Of a stretch of DNA of 64,000 nt, positions 44,631 to 52,947 are shown in pieces. Origin of the DNA: Lachnospiraceae bacterium (GTDB lineage: Bacteria > Bacillota > Clostridia > Lachnospirales > Lachnospiraceae). The position numbers and the translations under genes are program-made. Below the pieces are notes generated by a model. It was given only the letters and a program-made list of their open reading frames with translations, did no database searches and was not told the DNA's origin. The stretch's first letter is position 1; each line of letters starts with the position of its first letter. The stretch is from contig JAEDCQ010000002.1 of the NCBI GenBank assembly GCA_016294075.1, positions 62,001-126,000 of the forward strand, read 5' to 3'.

Positions 44631-45840
44631 AGTAAAATATCTTATCCTCGGGGCAGGACCTTCGGGGCTTGCCTTTGCCGGGAGTTTAAAGGATAAAGGC
44701 GAGGACTCATTTCTTGTATTGGAAAAAGAAGCGACAGCAGGAGGTTTGTGCCGCAGCACTATGGTAGACGGAAGTCCGTTTGATATCGGAGGCGGTCATT
44801 TTCTTGATGTGAAACGAGAAAAAGTAAACGAATTTCTGTTCCGTTTTTTGCCGAAAGAGGAATGGAGGCTGTTTACCCGTGACAGCCGGATTGAACTGGA
44901 GGGTGTCACGATTGGCCATCCATTTGAAGCAAATATCTGGCAGATGCCGCTTGAAAAGCAGGTGGAATATCTGGAATCCATTGCTAAAGCGGGCTGTAAC
45001 AGTGGGGTAGAAATGCCTGAAAAATTTGTGGAATGGATTACGTGGAAGCTGGGGGATAAAATTGCTGCTGATTATATGATCCCGTATAATAAAAAGATGT
45101 TTGCGGATGAACTTAATGAGCTGGGTACATACTGGCTTGAAAAGCTTCCGGATGTAAGTTTTAAGGAAACCCTGTTATCGTGTCTTGCGCATAAGCCTTA
45201 CGGAACACAGCCGGGACATGCGATGTTTTATTACCCGAAGAAATACGGCTACGGAGAGGTTTGGCTGCGTATCGCTGATTCCATGAAAGAGCATATGGTA
45301 TATGAATGTAAGGTTACAAAGCTTGATTGTGATGCAAGAATTGTGACTTGTGCAGACGGAGAGGTTTATCAGGGAGAAACTGTTATTACGACAATTCCGT
45401 GGAATGCATTTGAGACTATTGCAGGTATGCCGGAGGGACTGCAGACAGATATAATGGAATTAAAATCTTCAGCAGTCGAGACAAGATATGTGCCGGATAA
45501 TTTGGATACAGATGCTCAATGGATATACTATCCGGAAGAAAAACTGCCGTATCACAGAATATTGGTACGCCATAATTTTTGTGAAGGCAGTAAAGGCTAT
45601 TGGATGGAAACAAGAAAGGAACGTACGTCTTTGTTTGCAAAAGAGGATAATTCCTATCGGTATCTGAATGAATATGCATATCCTCTAAATACAATAGAGA
45701 AACCGCAGATTATGGAAAGGCTGCTTACATTTGCAGGCTCAAAGCAGATTTACGGACTGGGACGCTGGGGAGAGCATAATCATTATAATTCCGATGTGAC
45801 CGTAGAGCGTGCCATGAATCTGGCAGAGGAATTATTATAA
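44623..45840 (+). CDS. FAD-dependent oxidoreductase, UDP-galactopyranose mutase/amine oxidase-like
   Basis: A 405-residue flavoprotein. The dinucleotide motif YLILGAGPSGLAFAGSL and the second flavin motif EKEATAGGLCRSTMVDG followed by FDIGGGHFLDV show an FAD-binding fold. PYNKKMFADELNELGTYW and a C-terminal IYGLGRWGEHNHYNSDVTVE resemble UDP-galactopyranose mutase and protoporphyrinogen-oxidase-like members. CTGGAGGAAAAAAGA precedes the ATG. In a glycan locus such an enzyme would most likely isomerise or oxidise a nucleotide sugar, but the key mutase arginines cannot be assigned with certainty here, so the reaction is left open. Confidence 0.7.
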   Translation: MHKVKYLILGAGPSGLAFAGSLKDKGEDSFLVLEKEATAGGLCRSTMVDGSPFDIGGGHFLDVKREKVNEFLFRFLPKEEWRLFTRDSRIELEGVTIGHPFEANIWQMPLEKQVEYLESIAKAGCNSGVEMPEKFVEWITWKLGDKIAADYMIPYNKKMFADELNELGTYWLEKLPDVSFKETLLSCLAHKPYGTQPGHAMFYYPKKYGYGEVWLRIADSMKEHMVYECKVTKLDCDARIVTCADGEVYQGETVITTIPWNAFETIAGMPEGLQTDIMELKSSAVETRYVPDNLDTDAQWIYYPEEKLPYHRILVRHNFCEGSKGYWMETRKERTSLFAKEDNSYRYLNEYAYPLNTIEKPQIMERLLTFAGSKQIYGLGRWGEHNHYNSDVTVERAMNLAEELL

Positions 45841-45876
45841 ATCAGAGACTGCTTTATGAATTGTCAGAGGAGCAAA

Positions 45877-48096
45877 ATGAAAGAAAAAACAAAAAATAAA
45901 TGGATTAAAAAAGTTACTATTATATTGGGAATGCTGCTTGTTTTCTGTGCGGTAATGCTTGTATTGACACATTCGGCAAAAAATGGGCGTAAAACAACGG
46001 AAAGACTGCCGGAGATTTCGGACAGCCCGCTTTATGTGGAATGTATGCCGAATGAACCGGTAGAAGCATCTTTGATTGTGACAGAGGATATATCCATCAG
46101 CGGACTGCAGATTTTACTTGTAAATATTTCGCCGGAAAGCCGCGGCAGTCTGCATGTAACGATGAGAGACGATGCACAGAATATTTTGTTTGAACAGACA
46201 CTGCCGGTAAATACAATTGTGCCCGGGGAATGGTTTACCGTTTCCGGCGAGGCAGTACTTGAAAGCAAGACCGGTTATACGGTAACATTTCTTGCCGATG
46301 ATAGTGCTCCGTATTTTATGCAGGTAGCAGAAGAGGACTATAAAAATCTGCCGTTTGCAGAGACTGTATATGTCAATGGAGTAGAATCCGAATACAATAT
46401 TTCCATGGGTGTTAATGAGGTAACGCCGGTTGAATTGACGTTTGGCGAAATCTTTTATTATTCTGTTCCGTTTTCTGTGATTGCATTGATTGCAGGTATT
46501 TTACTTGTTTTATTCGGAAAAGAAAAGGTTGTGAAGGCTCTTTCGGTAATACCCATAAAAGAATTCTTCAAAAAATACGGAAATGAAGTATTTCTTATAC
46601 TGATTTTTATCTTTTCCTGTATGGGAATTTATTCCGATGCATATGTCAAAGGAGTATATATTACATCCGATTCGGCAGGCTATTTACGGGAGGCTGTAAA
46701 TCTTGTAAAGGGAAACGGATTTTTCTATGACGGAATGGCAGGGTATACGGGATGGTTTGCGAACTGGCCGATTCTGTATCCGCTTAGCATAGCAGGAGTA
46801 ATGCTTGTAACCGGAACCAATGCTTATCTGGCATCTAAAATTGTGGCGATGCTGATGGTTGGCTTGATTTTAACCGTTCTTTACCTGTTTTATAAAAAAG
46901 AAGCATGGATTTATGCACTTTGTGTATTAAACTTAGGATTTGTAACCTTGACACATTATACATGGAGCGAGGTGCCGTTCATTTTATTCCTGCTTTTGTT
47001 CGCTCTCTTCTTTGCTAAAATCGTACAGTCGGATATGCCCCGGATAAGAGACTTTGTTTTCTTGGGCATTGCAGGAGTCGGTTGTTTTTTGACCAGATAT
47101 TTCGGAATTTATATCTGGATGGTAACCGGTCTTTATATTTTGTATTATGCTTGGGAATATTATAAAAAAAGACAGAAACAGCAATTTGTAAAAGTAATCG
47201 GACTTACTGCGACAGCGATGGTATCCGGTATACTTTCTTTAGGATATCTGTTCATGAATAAAATTATGAACGGGCATGCATCCGGTGTAAGCAGAACCCT
47301 ATGGTGGGATGATTATGAAATTCTTACGAATGATTTAATCCAATCTCTGCTTACGGAAATATGCAATATCTTTTCTGTTCAGATTCCGGATTTTATTGAC
47401 TCGTATCCGTATAATCTGAAAGTGCTTTTACTTGCTTTGATTTTTGTGGGATTGATTTTATTTGTGAAAAAAACAGCAAAATGGGAATCAACAGAAGGAG
47501 TAATGATTACATTCGGTGTCTGCTATTATGTGATTTTTATTGCAATCCGCTATGTGTCATCGATGGACACCTTCTATTTCCGTTTCTTTGAACCGGCAAG
47601 CTTTTTAATTTGTCTGGGACTGCTTGGCCTGCTGCTTCCGTATGTACGGAAAAAGACAGGGATGGCGGTACTTTATGTAATGGTTTTTGCATTCATGCTG
47701 CTGGGGATGGCCTCTATGGTGCAGAATGACGCATTGGATGGAAAAAATGCGTATTACCACAGCCTGACGGAACAGTGGGATAAGGTGTATCAGGAAATTC
47801 CGGAAAAATCGGTTGTGATTTTCAGTGATTTGGATTTCCGTTCTTCTTATTACAGACCCGATGTGATAGGCGGTGAAATTCGCCCGGAATACTCCTTTGA
47901 AGAGGTATGCAGAATATATCAGGGCTCCGATTATCTGTGTATAAAAACAGATTTTGCCATGGCAATGTTAGAATCCGGAGAATATGAGGAGTCTATGGCG
48001 GCAAAACTGAAGGAAGCACTGGAGGCATCCGTGCAGGATACATCAAAGAAATTGCAAGATAATGCGGAGTATGCTATAATCCGTTTGGTACCTTAA
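45877..48096 (+). CDS. Large membrane glycosyltransferase-like protein with extracytoplasmic N-domain
   Basis: A 739-residue protein. One N-terminal transmembrane helix (about 13-30) is followed by an extracytoplasmic beta-rich domain (about 35-190). Then come about ten transmembrane segments, and finally a soluble tail (about 625-739). The loop after the third helix reads KGVYITSDSAGYLREAVNLV, with FYDGMAGYTGWFANWPILYP after it, which looks like a GT-C active-site loop with an acidic residue (SDSAGY). I chose ATG 45877 with AGAGGAG five bases upstream; the frame opens at ATG 45856. Its 3' end is 17 bases from pseB. Its sugar and acceptor are unknown. I do not recognise the N-terminal domain. 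Confidence 0.65.
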   Translation: MKEKTKNKWIKKVTIILGMLLVFCAVMLVLTHSAKNGRKTTERLPEISDSPLYVECMPNEPVEASLIVTEDISISGLQILLVNISPESRGSLHVTMRDDAQNILFEQTLPVNTIVPGEWFTVSGEAVLESKTGYTVTFLADDSAPYFMQVAEEDYKNLPFAETVYVNGVESEYNISMGVNEVTPVELTFGEIFYYSVPFSVIALIAGILLVLFGKEKVVKALSVIPIKEFFKKYGNEVFLILIFIFSCMGIYSDAYVKGVYITSDSAGYLREAVNLVKGNGFFYDGMAGYTGWFANWPILYPLSIAGVMLVTGTNAYLASKIVAMLMVGLILTVLYLFYKKEAWIYALCVLNLGFVTLTHYTWSEVPFILFLLLFALFFAKIVQSDMPRIRDFVFLGIAGVGCFLTRYFGIYIWMVTGLYILYYAWEYYKKRQKQQFVKVIGLTATAMVSGILSLGYLFMNKIMNGHASGVSRTLWWDDYEILTNDLIQSLLTEICNIFSVQIPDFIDSYPYNLKVLLLALIFVGLILFVKKTAKWESTEGVMITFGVCYYVIFIAIRYVSSMDTFYFRFFEPASFLICLGLLGLLLPYVRKKTGMAVLYVMVFAFMLLGMASMVQNDALDGKNAYYHSLTEQWDKVYQEIPEKSVVIFSDLDFRSSYYRPDVIGGEIRPEYSFEEVCRIYQGSDYLCIKTDFAMAMLESGEYEESMAAKLKEALEASVQDTSKKLQDNAEYAIIRLVP

Positions 48097-48113
48097 AGAG
48101 TTTGGAGGCAGAA

Positions 48114-49118
48114 ATGTTAACGAATAAGACAATACTGATTACCGGAGGGACAGGTTCCTTCGGAAAATGTTTTACAAAATATGTATTAGACCATTACGAT
48201 GTCAAAAAAATCATTATTTATTCCCGTGATGAGTTCAAGCAGTGGATGATGGAAAATGAATTCCGTAGCTATCAGAAGGGCTATGAATCCAAGCTGCGCT
48301 TCTTTATCGGAGATGTCAGGGATTTGGAACGCTTTAAGAGAGCCTGCTACGGTGTGGACTATATTATCCATGCGGCGGCGCTAAAGCAGGTCCCGGCTTG
48401 TGAATATAATCCGAATGAAGCTATCAAAACCAATATTAACGGTGCGATGAATGTGATTGAAGCGGCACTTGACTGCAATGTGAAGAAGGTTGTAGCGCTG
48501 TCTACCGATAAAGCGGTCAATCCGGTTAATTTATACGGCGGAACAAAGCTGGTATCGGACAAGCTGTTTATTGCGGCAAATGCTTATGCCGGCAGTAAGG
48601 ATGTAAACTTTTCTATCGTGCGTTACGGTAATGTGGCGGGCAGCAGAGGAAGCGTGATTCCGTTCTTCCATAATATTATTAAAAACGGTGGGGATGAACT
48701 GCCGATTACGGATTATCGGATGACACGTTTCTGGATCAGCTTAACACAGGGTGTGGAACTGGTAATCAAGGCATTAGAGGAAGCAAAAGGCGGTGAAACC
48801 TTTATCAGTAAGATTCCGTCCTTTAAGATTACCGATTTGGCACAGGCAATGCTTCCGGGCTGTAAGATGCCGGAGGTTGGTATACGCGAAGGGGAAAAAC
48901 TCCATGAAATTATGGTAACAGTGGAAGATTCCATGACGACCTACGAGTTTGATAAACATTTTATTGTATATCCGCAGATGGTTTGGAATGACAGACAGCA
49001 GCCGGATGAAAGAGGCAAAAAGGTGGAATACGGATTCTCCTACAGCTCAGGGAACAATACCGAATGGTTATCTGTTGAGGAGATTCGTGATTTGTTAAAG
49101 ACAATTGATTTAGAGTAA
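48114..49118 (+). CDS. pseB: UDP-GlcNAc 4,6-dehydratase (inverting), PseB/FlaA1 type
   Basis: First enzyme of CMP-pseudaminic acid synthesis; it converts UDP-GlcNAc to the 4-keto-6-deoxy-beta-L-arabino sugar. The 334 residues open with TILITGGTGSFGKCFTKYVL. IHAAALKQVPACEYNPNEAI is the FlaA1/PseB hallmark, and STDKAVNPVNLYGGTK holds the active-site Asp-Lys and Tyr-Lys. GSRGSVIPFF is also typical. GGAGG lies five bases before ATG 48114; TTG 48102 is rejected. A terminator hairpin follows, so pseC may be transcribed separately. In principle PseB-like enzymes also feed other L-sugar routes, but the presence of pseC/G/F/I makes pseudaminic acid the clear choice. Confidence 0.95.
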   Translation: MLTNKTILITGGTGSFGKCFTKYVLDHYDVKKIIIYSRDEFKQWMMENEFRSYQKGYESKLRFFIGDVRDLERFKRACYGVDYIIHAAALKQVPACEYNPNEAIKTNINGAMNVIEAALDCNVKKVVALSTDKAVNPVNLYGGTKLVSDKLFIAANAYAGSKDVNFSIVRYGNVAGSRGSVIPFFHNIIKNGGDELPITDYRMTRFWISLTQGVELVIKALEEAKGGETFISKIPSFKITDLAQAMLPGCKMPEVGIREGEKLHEIMVTVEDSMTTYEFDKHFIVYPQMVWNDRQQPDERGKKVEYGFSYSSGNNTEWLSVEEIRDLLKTIDLE

Positions 49119-49155
49119 ATTTGGCGGCTGTCTTTAAATGAAATAAAAACGAAAT

Positions 49156-49200
49156 AAAAATCTGTGGCTGACTTTTTACGGCACACAGATTTTTGTTTAT
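49156..49200 (+). terminator. Intrinsic terminator between pseB and pseC
   Basis: AAAAATCTGTG (49156-49166) pairs perfectly with CACAGATTTTT (49184-49194) over 11 bases, with a 17-base loop, then GTTTAT. The T run is partly in the stem. It lies in the 119-base pseB-pseC gap, so it could end the upstream transcript, with pseC using a promoter in 49195-49237. Confidence 0.7.
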
Positions 49201-49237
49201 ATAGAATTCCTATATTTGTTCGGAAAGTGAGGATATT

Positions 49238-50434
49238 ATGGAAAGACCGGCAATATGCGGCGGCAACCCCGTCAGAGACACTAAAATTTTTTATGGGCAT
49301 CAATATCTGGACCAGGCAGATTATGATGCGGTATTAGATGTATTAAAAAGTGATTATTTAACCTGCGGACCAAAAATAAACGAATTGGAAGCTAAATTAT
49401 GTGAGATAACCGGAGCAAAATATGCGGTAGTATGCAGCAACGGAACGGCAGCTTTACATATGGCGGCTATGGCGGCCGGCATAAAAGAAGGCGATGAATT
49501 AATCACAACACCGATTACATTTGCGGCAAGTGCCAATTGCGCACTCTACTGTGGCGGCAGACCTGTTTTTGCGGATATTAATGAAAAAACATATAACATT
49601 GACCCGTCTTCCGTAGAAGAACACATTACACCTGCGACAAAGGCAGTTGTGGCAGTGGATTATACGGGTCAGGCAGTAGAACTTGACCGGCTGCTTTCTA
49701 TCTGTCATAAACATAATCTGGTTTTGATTGAGGATGGAGCACATTCCATCGGAACAAAATATAACGGAAAGGGTGTCGGCTCCATTGCGGATATGACTAC
49801 CTTCAGCTTCCATCCGGTAAAAACAATTACCGGGGGAGAAGGCGGCGCAGTACTGACAAACAGTGAGGAGTATTATCAAAAGCTTTTACTAGCCCGTTCG
49901 CATGGCATTACCAGAGTGCCGGAATTATTAGAAAATGAGACAGACGGTCCATGGTATTATGAGCAGATTTCTCTTGGTTATAACTATCGTATGACCGATA
50001 TTCAGGCAGGACTGATTTTGAGCCAGCTGAATAAATTGGATATGTTTGGTAAGCGTAGAAAAGAATTGGTGGAACATTATAATAAGGCATTTGCGGATAA
50101 CGATGCAATTGTTGTTCAGGAAGAAATTCCGGAATCGGATACAGTCAGACATTTATATATTCTTCGGCTTAATTTAGAGAAGCTGACAATTAACAGAAGG
50201 GAATTCTTCGATGCACTGGCAGCAGAAAATATCTGCTGTAATGTCCACTATATTCCTGTGTATTATTTCCCGCATTATAAACGATTGGGATATACAAAAG
50301 GACTGTGTCCGAAGGCGGAGAAATTATATGATGAGATGATTACATTACCGTTGTATTACGGAATGAGTAATCGGGATTGTGATGATGTCATTCGGGCAGT
50401 TTTAAAGATTGCAGCGTATTATCATAAGGAATAA
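49238..50434 (+). CDS. pseC: UDP-4-amino-4,6-dideoxy-L-AltNAc transaminase (PseC)
   Basis: A pyridoxal-phosphate aminotransferase of the DegT/DnrJ/EryC1 family that adds the 4-amino group after PseB. The 398 residues have the cofactor lysine in FHPVKTITGGEGGA (Lys195), the Asp/His pair in LIEDGAHSIGTKYNG and SNGTAALHMAA near the phosphate. The N-terminus MERPAICGGNPVRD and the 'YGHQYLDQADYDAVL' stretch are PseC-like. GGAAAGTGAGGATATT precedes the ATG. It comes after the pseB hairpin and is followed 30 bases later by a GT-C gene. LegC-type enzymes are similar, but pseB and pseI argue for the pseudaminic route. Confidence 0.93.
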   Translation: MERPAICGGNPVRDTKIFYGHQYLDQADYDAVLDVLKSDYLTCGPKINELEAKLCEITGAKYAVVCSNGTAALHMAAMAAGIKEGDELITTPITFAASANCALYCGGRPVFADINEKTYNIDPSSVEEHITPATKAVVAVDYTGQAVELDRLLSICHKHNLVLIEDGAHSIGTKYNGKGVGSIADMTTFSFHPVKTITGGEGGAVLTNSEEYYQKLLLARSHGITRVPELLENETDGPWYYEQISLGYNYRMTDIQAGLILSQLNKLDMFGKRRKELVEHYNKAFADNDAIVVQEEIPESDTVRHLYILRLNLEKLTINRREFFDALAAENICCNVHYIPVYYFPHYKRLGYTKGLCPKAEKLYDEMITLPLYYGMSNRDCDDVIRAVLKIAAYYHKE

Positions 50435-50464
50435 GTGTAGCGTAGCAGAAAGGAAAGAAGAGGT

Positions 50465-51880
50465 ATGCAGGAAAAGATAGAGTGGGTAAAAGCCCATATA
50501 ATGGATATTCTGATTTGGGGATTGATTGGATTTTTTGCGTTATTATATATATCCCTGCTCTTTAATTATAATATCTGGACAGATGAAGCATTTACATTAG
50601 GATTATTAAAAGGGAATATCAAGGAAATAATTGAAGGAACTGCAATAGATGTTCATCCCCCATTATACTATTTTTATGCTAAAGTATTCTATGTCATTAC
50701 AAACGGGTCCTTATGGGTTCAGAAGTTTATTGCCATTATTCCACAGATAGGAACTTATTTATTAATTGCAACTGTTTTTCGAAAAAAATTTGGAGACACA
50801 GCTACTTTATTATCGCTTATCTTTTTTACATGTATACCCTGTACAATGGAATTTTCTGTGCAGGTGCGAATGTATTCTCTTGCATTATTTTTTGTAACAT
50901 TATGTGGGATATATGCACATGAAGCATATATGGATAATACGCTGAAGGCATGGGTATGGGTAACCATAGGGGCATTAGGGGCTGCTTATACTCATTACTT
51001 TGCATTTGTGTCTGTCATTGTGATTGTAGGTTTTCTTTTTTTGGCGATTCTTTTTTCAAAAAGAGAACTGTTAAAAAATTGGTTTATTGCAGCAGCATGT
51101 ATGATTATCGGATATTTACCATGGGCAAAGTCTTTTATTATACAGGTAACAAGAGTAAGAGAAAATTATTGGATACCTGAAATTACACCGGAGGTAATTT
51201 GGAGTTACTTCGTTTGGACATTTGATTTGGAATTGGAACCGGGAGTAGTATACGGAGTCTTGGGGCTGTTAGTTATCGCAGGCGTTATAATTCTTGTGCA
51301 GATTATCAGAAAAAAAGAAGGTGCTGATATTGTGGCATTGTTTGCTATGTTGGTTCCTACCATGACAGCAGTTCTTGGGGTAATAATTTCACTTTCCAAA
51401 TCACCGATTTATCGTGATCAGTATATATTTCCTTCTTTAATGCTGTTAGCAATCTTTTTTGGTCTTGCATTTAGAAAAATAAACGGGAAAATTCTGATTC
51501 CGGTCTGTGCCTTTCTTTTATTTGTTGGGGCAGTACAATATAAAGAATGCTTTCGCCAGGAATATAAAAGTACATATGTACCTCAAACGATGGAGTTTTT
51601 TGAACAGAATCTGTCAGAGGATGATTATATTGTATATAATTGGGATACATTTGACTTTATTTATGAGTTATATTTTCCTGTTGAGCAGATGGCATATATA
51701 GAGGATTTTGATTTTTCACAGGATTTTAATACAGTATGGTTTTTAAATACAAAATGGAATCCTGAGATTGATCCTGCTGTTTTGGAAGCTAATAATCTTT
51801 CCATGGATATTATCGGTTTGTATGGAATTGAACATAATGAGTTTGATTTATATATGATTTATCATAATGAGTATAAATAA
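50465..51880 (+). CDS. GT-C type membrane glycosyltransferase (GT39/ArnT-like), third copy
   Basis: A 471-residue polytopic protein with about eleven hydrophobic segments and a C-terminal extracytoplasmic tail. It repeats the signature of the proteins at 12545 and 21780: YNIWTDEAFTLGLLK near the N-terminus and AIDVHPPLYYFYAKVFY after it. SVQVRMYSLALFFV and GALGAAYTHYFAF follow. The gene looks noticeably more A+T-rich than pseB and pseC, as do the CotH and aminotransferase genes after it. GGAAAGAAGAGGT precedes the ATG. It probably uses a polyprenyl-phosphate sugar to decorate an acceptor outside the cell; the acceptor is unknown. Confidence 0.78.
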   Translation: MQEKIEWVKAHIMDILIWGLIGFFALLYISLLFNYNIWTDEAFTLGLLKGNIKEIIEGTAIDVHPPLYYFYAKVFYVITNGSLWVQKFIAIIPQIGTYLLIATVFRKKFGDTATLLSLIFFTCIPCTMEFSVQVRMYSLALFFVTLCGIYAHEAYMDNTLKAWVWVTIGALGAAYTHYFAFVSVIVIVGFLFLAILFSKRELLKNWFIAAACMIIGYLPWAKSFIIQVTRVRENYWIPEITPEVIWSYFVWTFDLELEPGVVYGVLGLLVIAGVIILVQIIRKKEGADIVALFAMLVPTMTAVLGVIISLSKSPIYRDQYIFPSLMLLAIFFGLAFRKINGKILIPVCAFLLFVGAVQYKECFRQEYKSTYVPQTMEFFEQNLSEDDYIVYNWDTFDFIYELYFPVEQMAYIEDFDFSQDFNTVWFLNTKWNPEIDPAVLEANNLSMDIIGLYGIEHNEFDLYMIYHNEYK

Positions 51881-51894
51881 CAGGATGGTTGTTT

Positions 51895-52929
51895 ATGTCT
51901 GAAAAAAAATTAAGTATTATCGTGCCTGTATTTAACATGGCGGCAGACGGAAAATTGAATTATTGTTTGGATTCCCTTATTAACCAGACTATTACAAATT
52001 ATGAGATTATCGCTGTAGATGATTGCTCGACGGACAATTCATGGGATATTTTAAAAGATTATGAAAAACAATATCCGGGGAAATTGAAAGCGGTGCATTC
52101 CCCTGTCAATAAGCATCAGGGTGGCGCGAAAAATATTGGTCTGAAAATGGCAAAGGGAGAATGGATTGGATTTATCGACAGCGATGATTGGGTTGTGCCG
52201 GATTTTTATGAAAGACTGATTGGAAAGGCAGATGAGACCGGGGCAGATGTGGTCGGATGTGATTACTGCCTGACGGATGAGCATTCCATGAAGGTGGGAC
52301 AGATTGTGTCGAATAACAAACCGGAGCAGACAGGGATTCTGGATGATGAGAAGAGAAAAAGTCTGATTTTGGACGGCGGCAGTCTGGTGGTTAAAATTTT
52401 TAAACGGAAAATGATTATAGAAAATGCATTATTTTTCCCTGAGGACATTTTTTATGAAGATAATGCGTTGGGAAATTCTTACCTGATTCTTGCCAATCGG
52501 TTTGAGTATATTCCGGAACCGTTATATTTTTATTATCAGCATGATACTTCTACCGTCCATACGATTTCACCGAAGCGCTGCGAGGACCGTATGGAAGCAG
52601 GCAGATTGATGATAGAGGATGCCAAAAGATTCGGTTATTTTGAAAAATATTACAGTGAATTGGAGTATAGCTTTACTTTATTACATTATGTAAACACACT
52701 TTTTACCTATATGTCAGGTGTAAAGCATACGAAATACAGCTTTGTTAAGAAGATGGGAATGGAAGTCAGAAAATATTTCCCGGATTTTCAGAAAAATCCG
52801 TATTATCAGGAGAGAACTCATGCGGAAGAAAAAAAGCTGATTGCCATGCAGCAGAAATCAACACTTTATTTCATGGCATATTATAAGCTTTTGTGGGCAT
52901 ACCGGAATTTTAGGGAGGCTCACGGATAA
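51895..52929 (+). CDS. Family 2 glycosyltransferase
   Basis: A 344-residue GT2 enzyme. It has LSIIVPVFNMAADGKLNYCL, VDDCSTDNSWDIL, HQGGAKNIGLKMAKGEWIG and the DXD in FIDSDDWVVPDFYERL. The acceptor-side motif IFYEDNALGNSYLI follows. The C-terminal 80 residues are helical and without transmembrane segments. CAGGATGG lies seven bases before ATG 51895; TTG 51889 is rejected. It sits between the GT-C gene and a CotH kinase, inside the pse gene set, and may act on the nonulosonic-acid-bearing chain. Specificity is unknown. Confidence 0.86.
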   Translation: MSEKKLSIIVPVFNMAADGKLNYCLDSLINQTITNYEIIAVDDCSTDNSWDILKDYEKQYPGKLKAVHSPVNKHQGGAKNIGLKMAKGEWIGFIDSDDWVVPDFYERLIGKADETGADVVGCDYCLTDEHSMKVGQIVSNNKPEQTGILDDEKRKSLILDGGSLVVKIFKRKMIIENALFFPEDIFYEDNALGNSYLILANRFEYIPEPLYFYYQHDTSTVHTISPKRCEDRMEAGRLMIEDAKRFGYFEKYYSELEYSFTLLHYVNTLFTYMSGVKHTKYSFVKKMGMEVRKYFPDFQKNPYYQERTHAEEKKLIAMQQKSTLYFMAYYKLLWAYRNFREAHG

Positions 52930-52947
52930 TAGTAAGACATTCAATGG

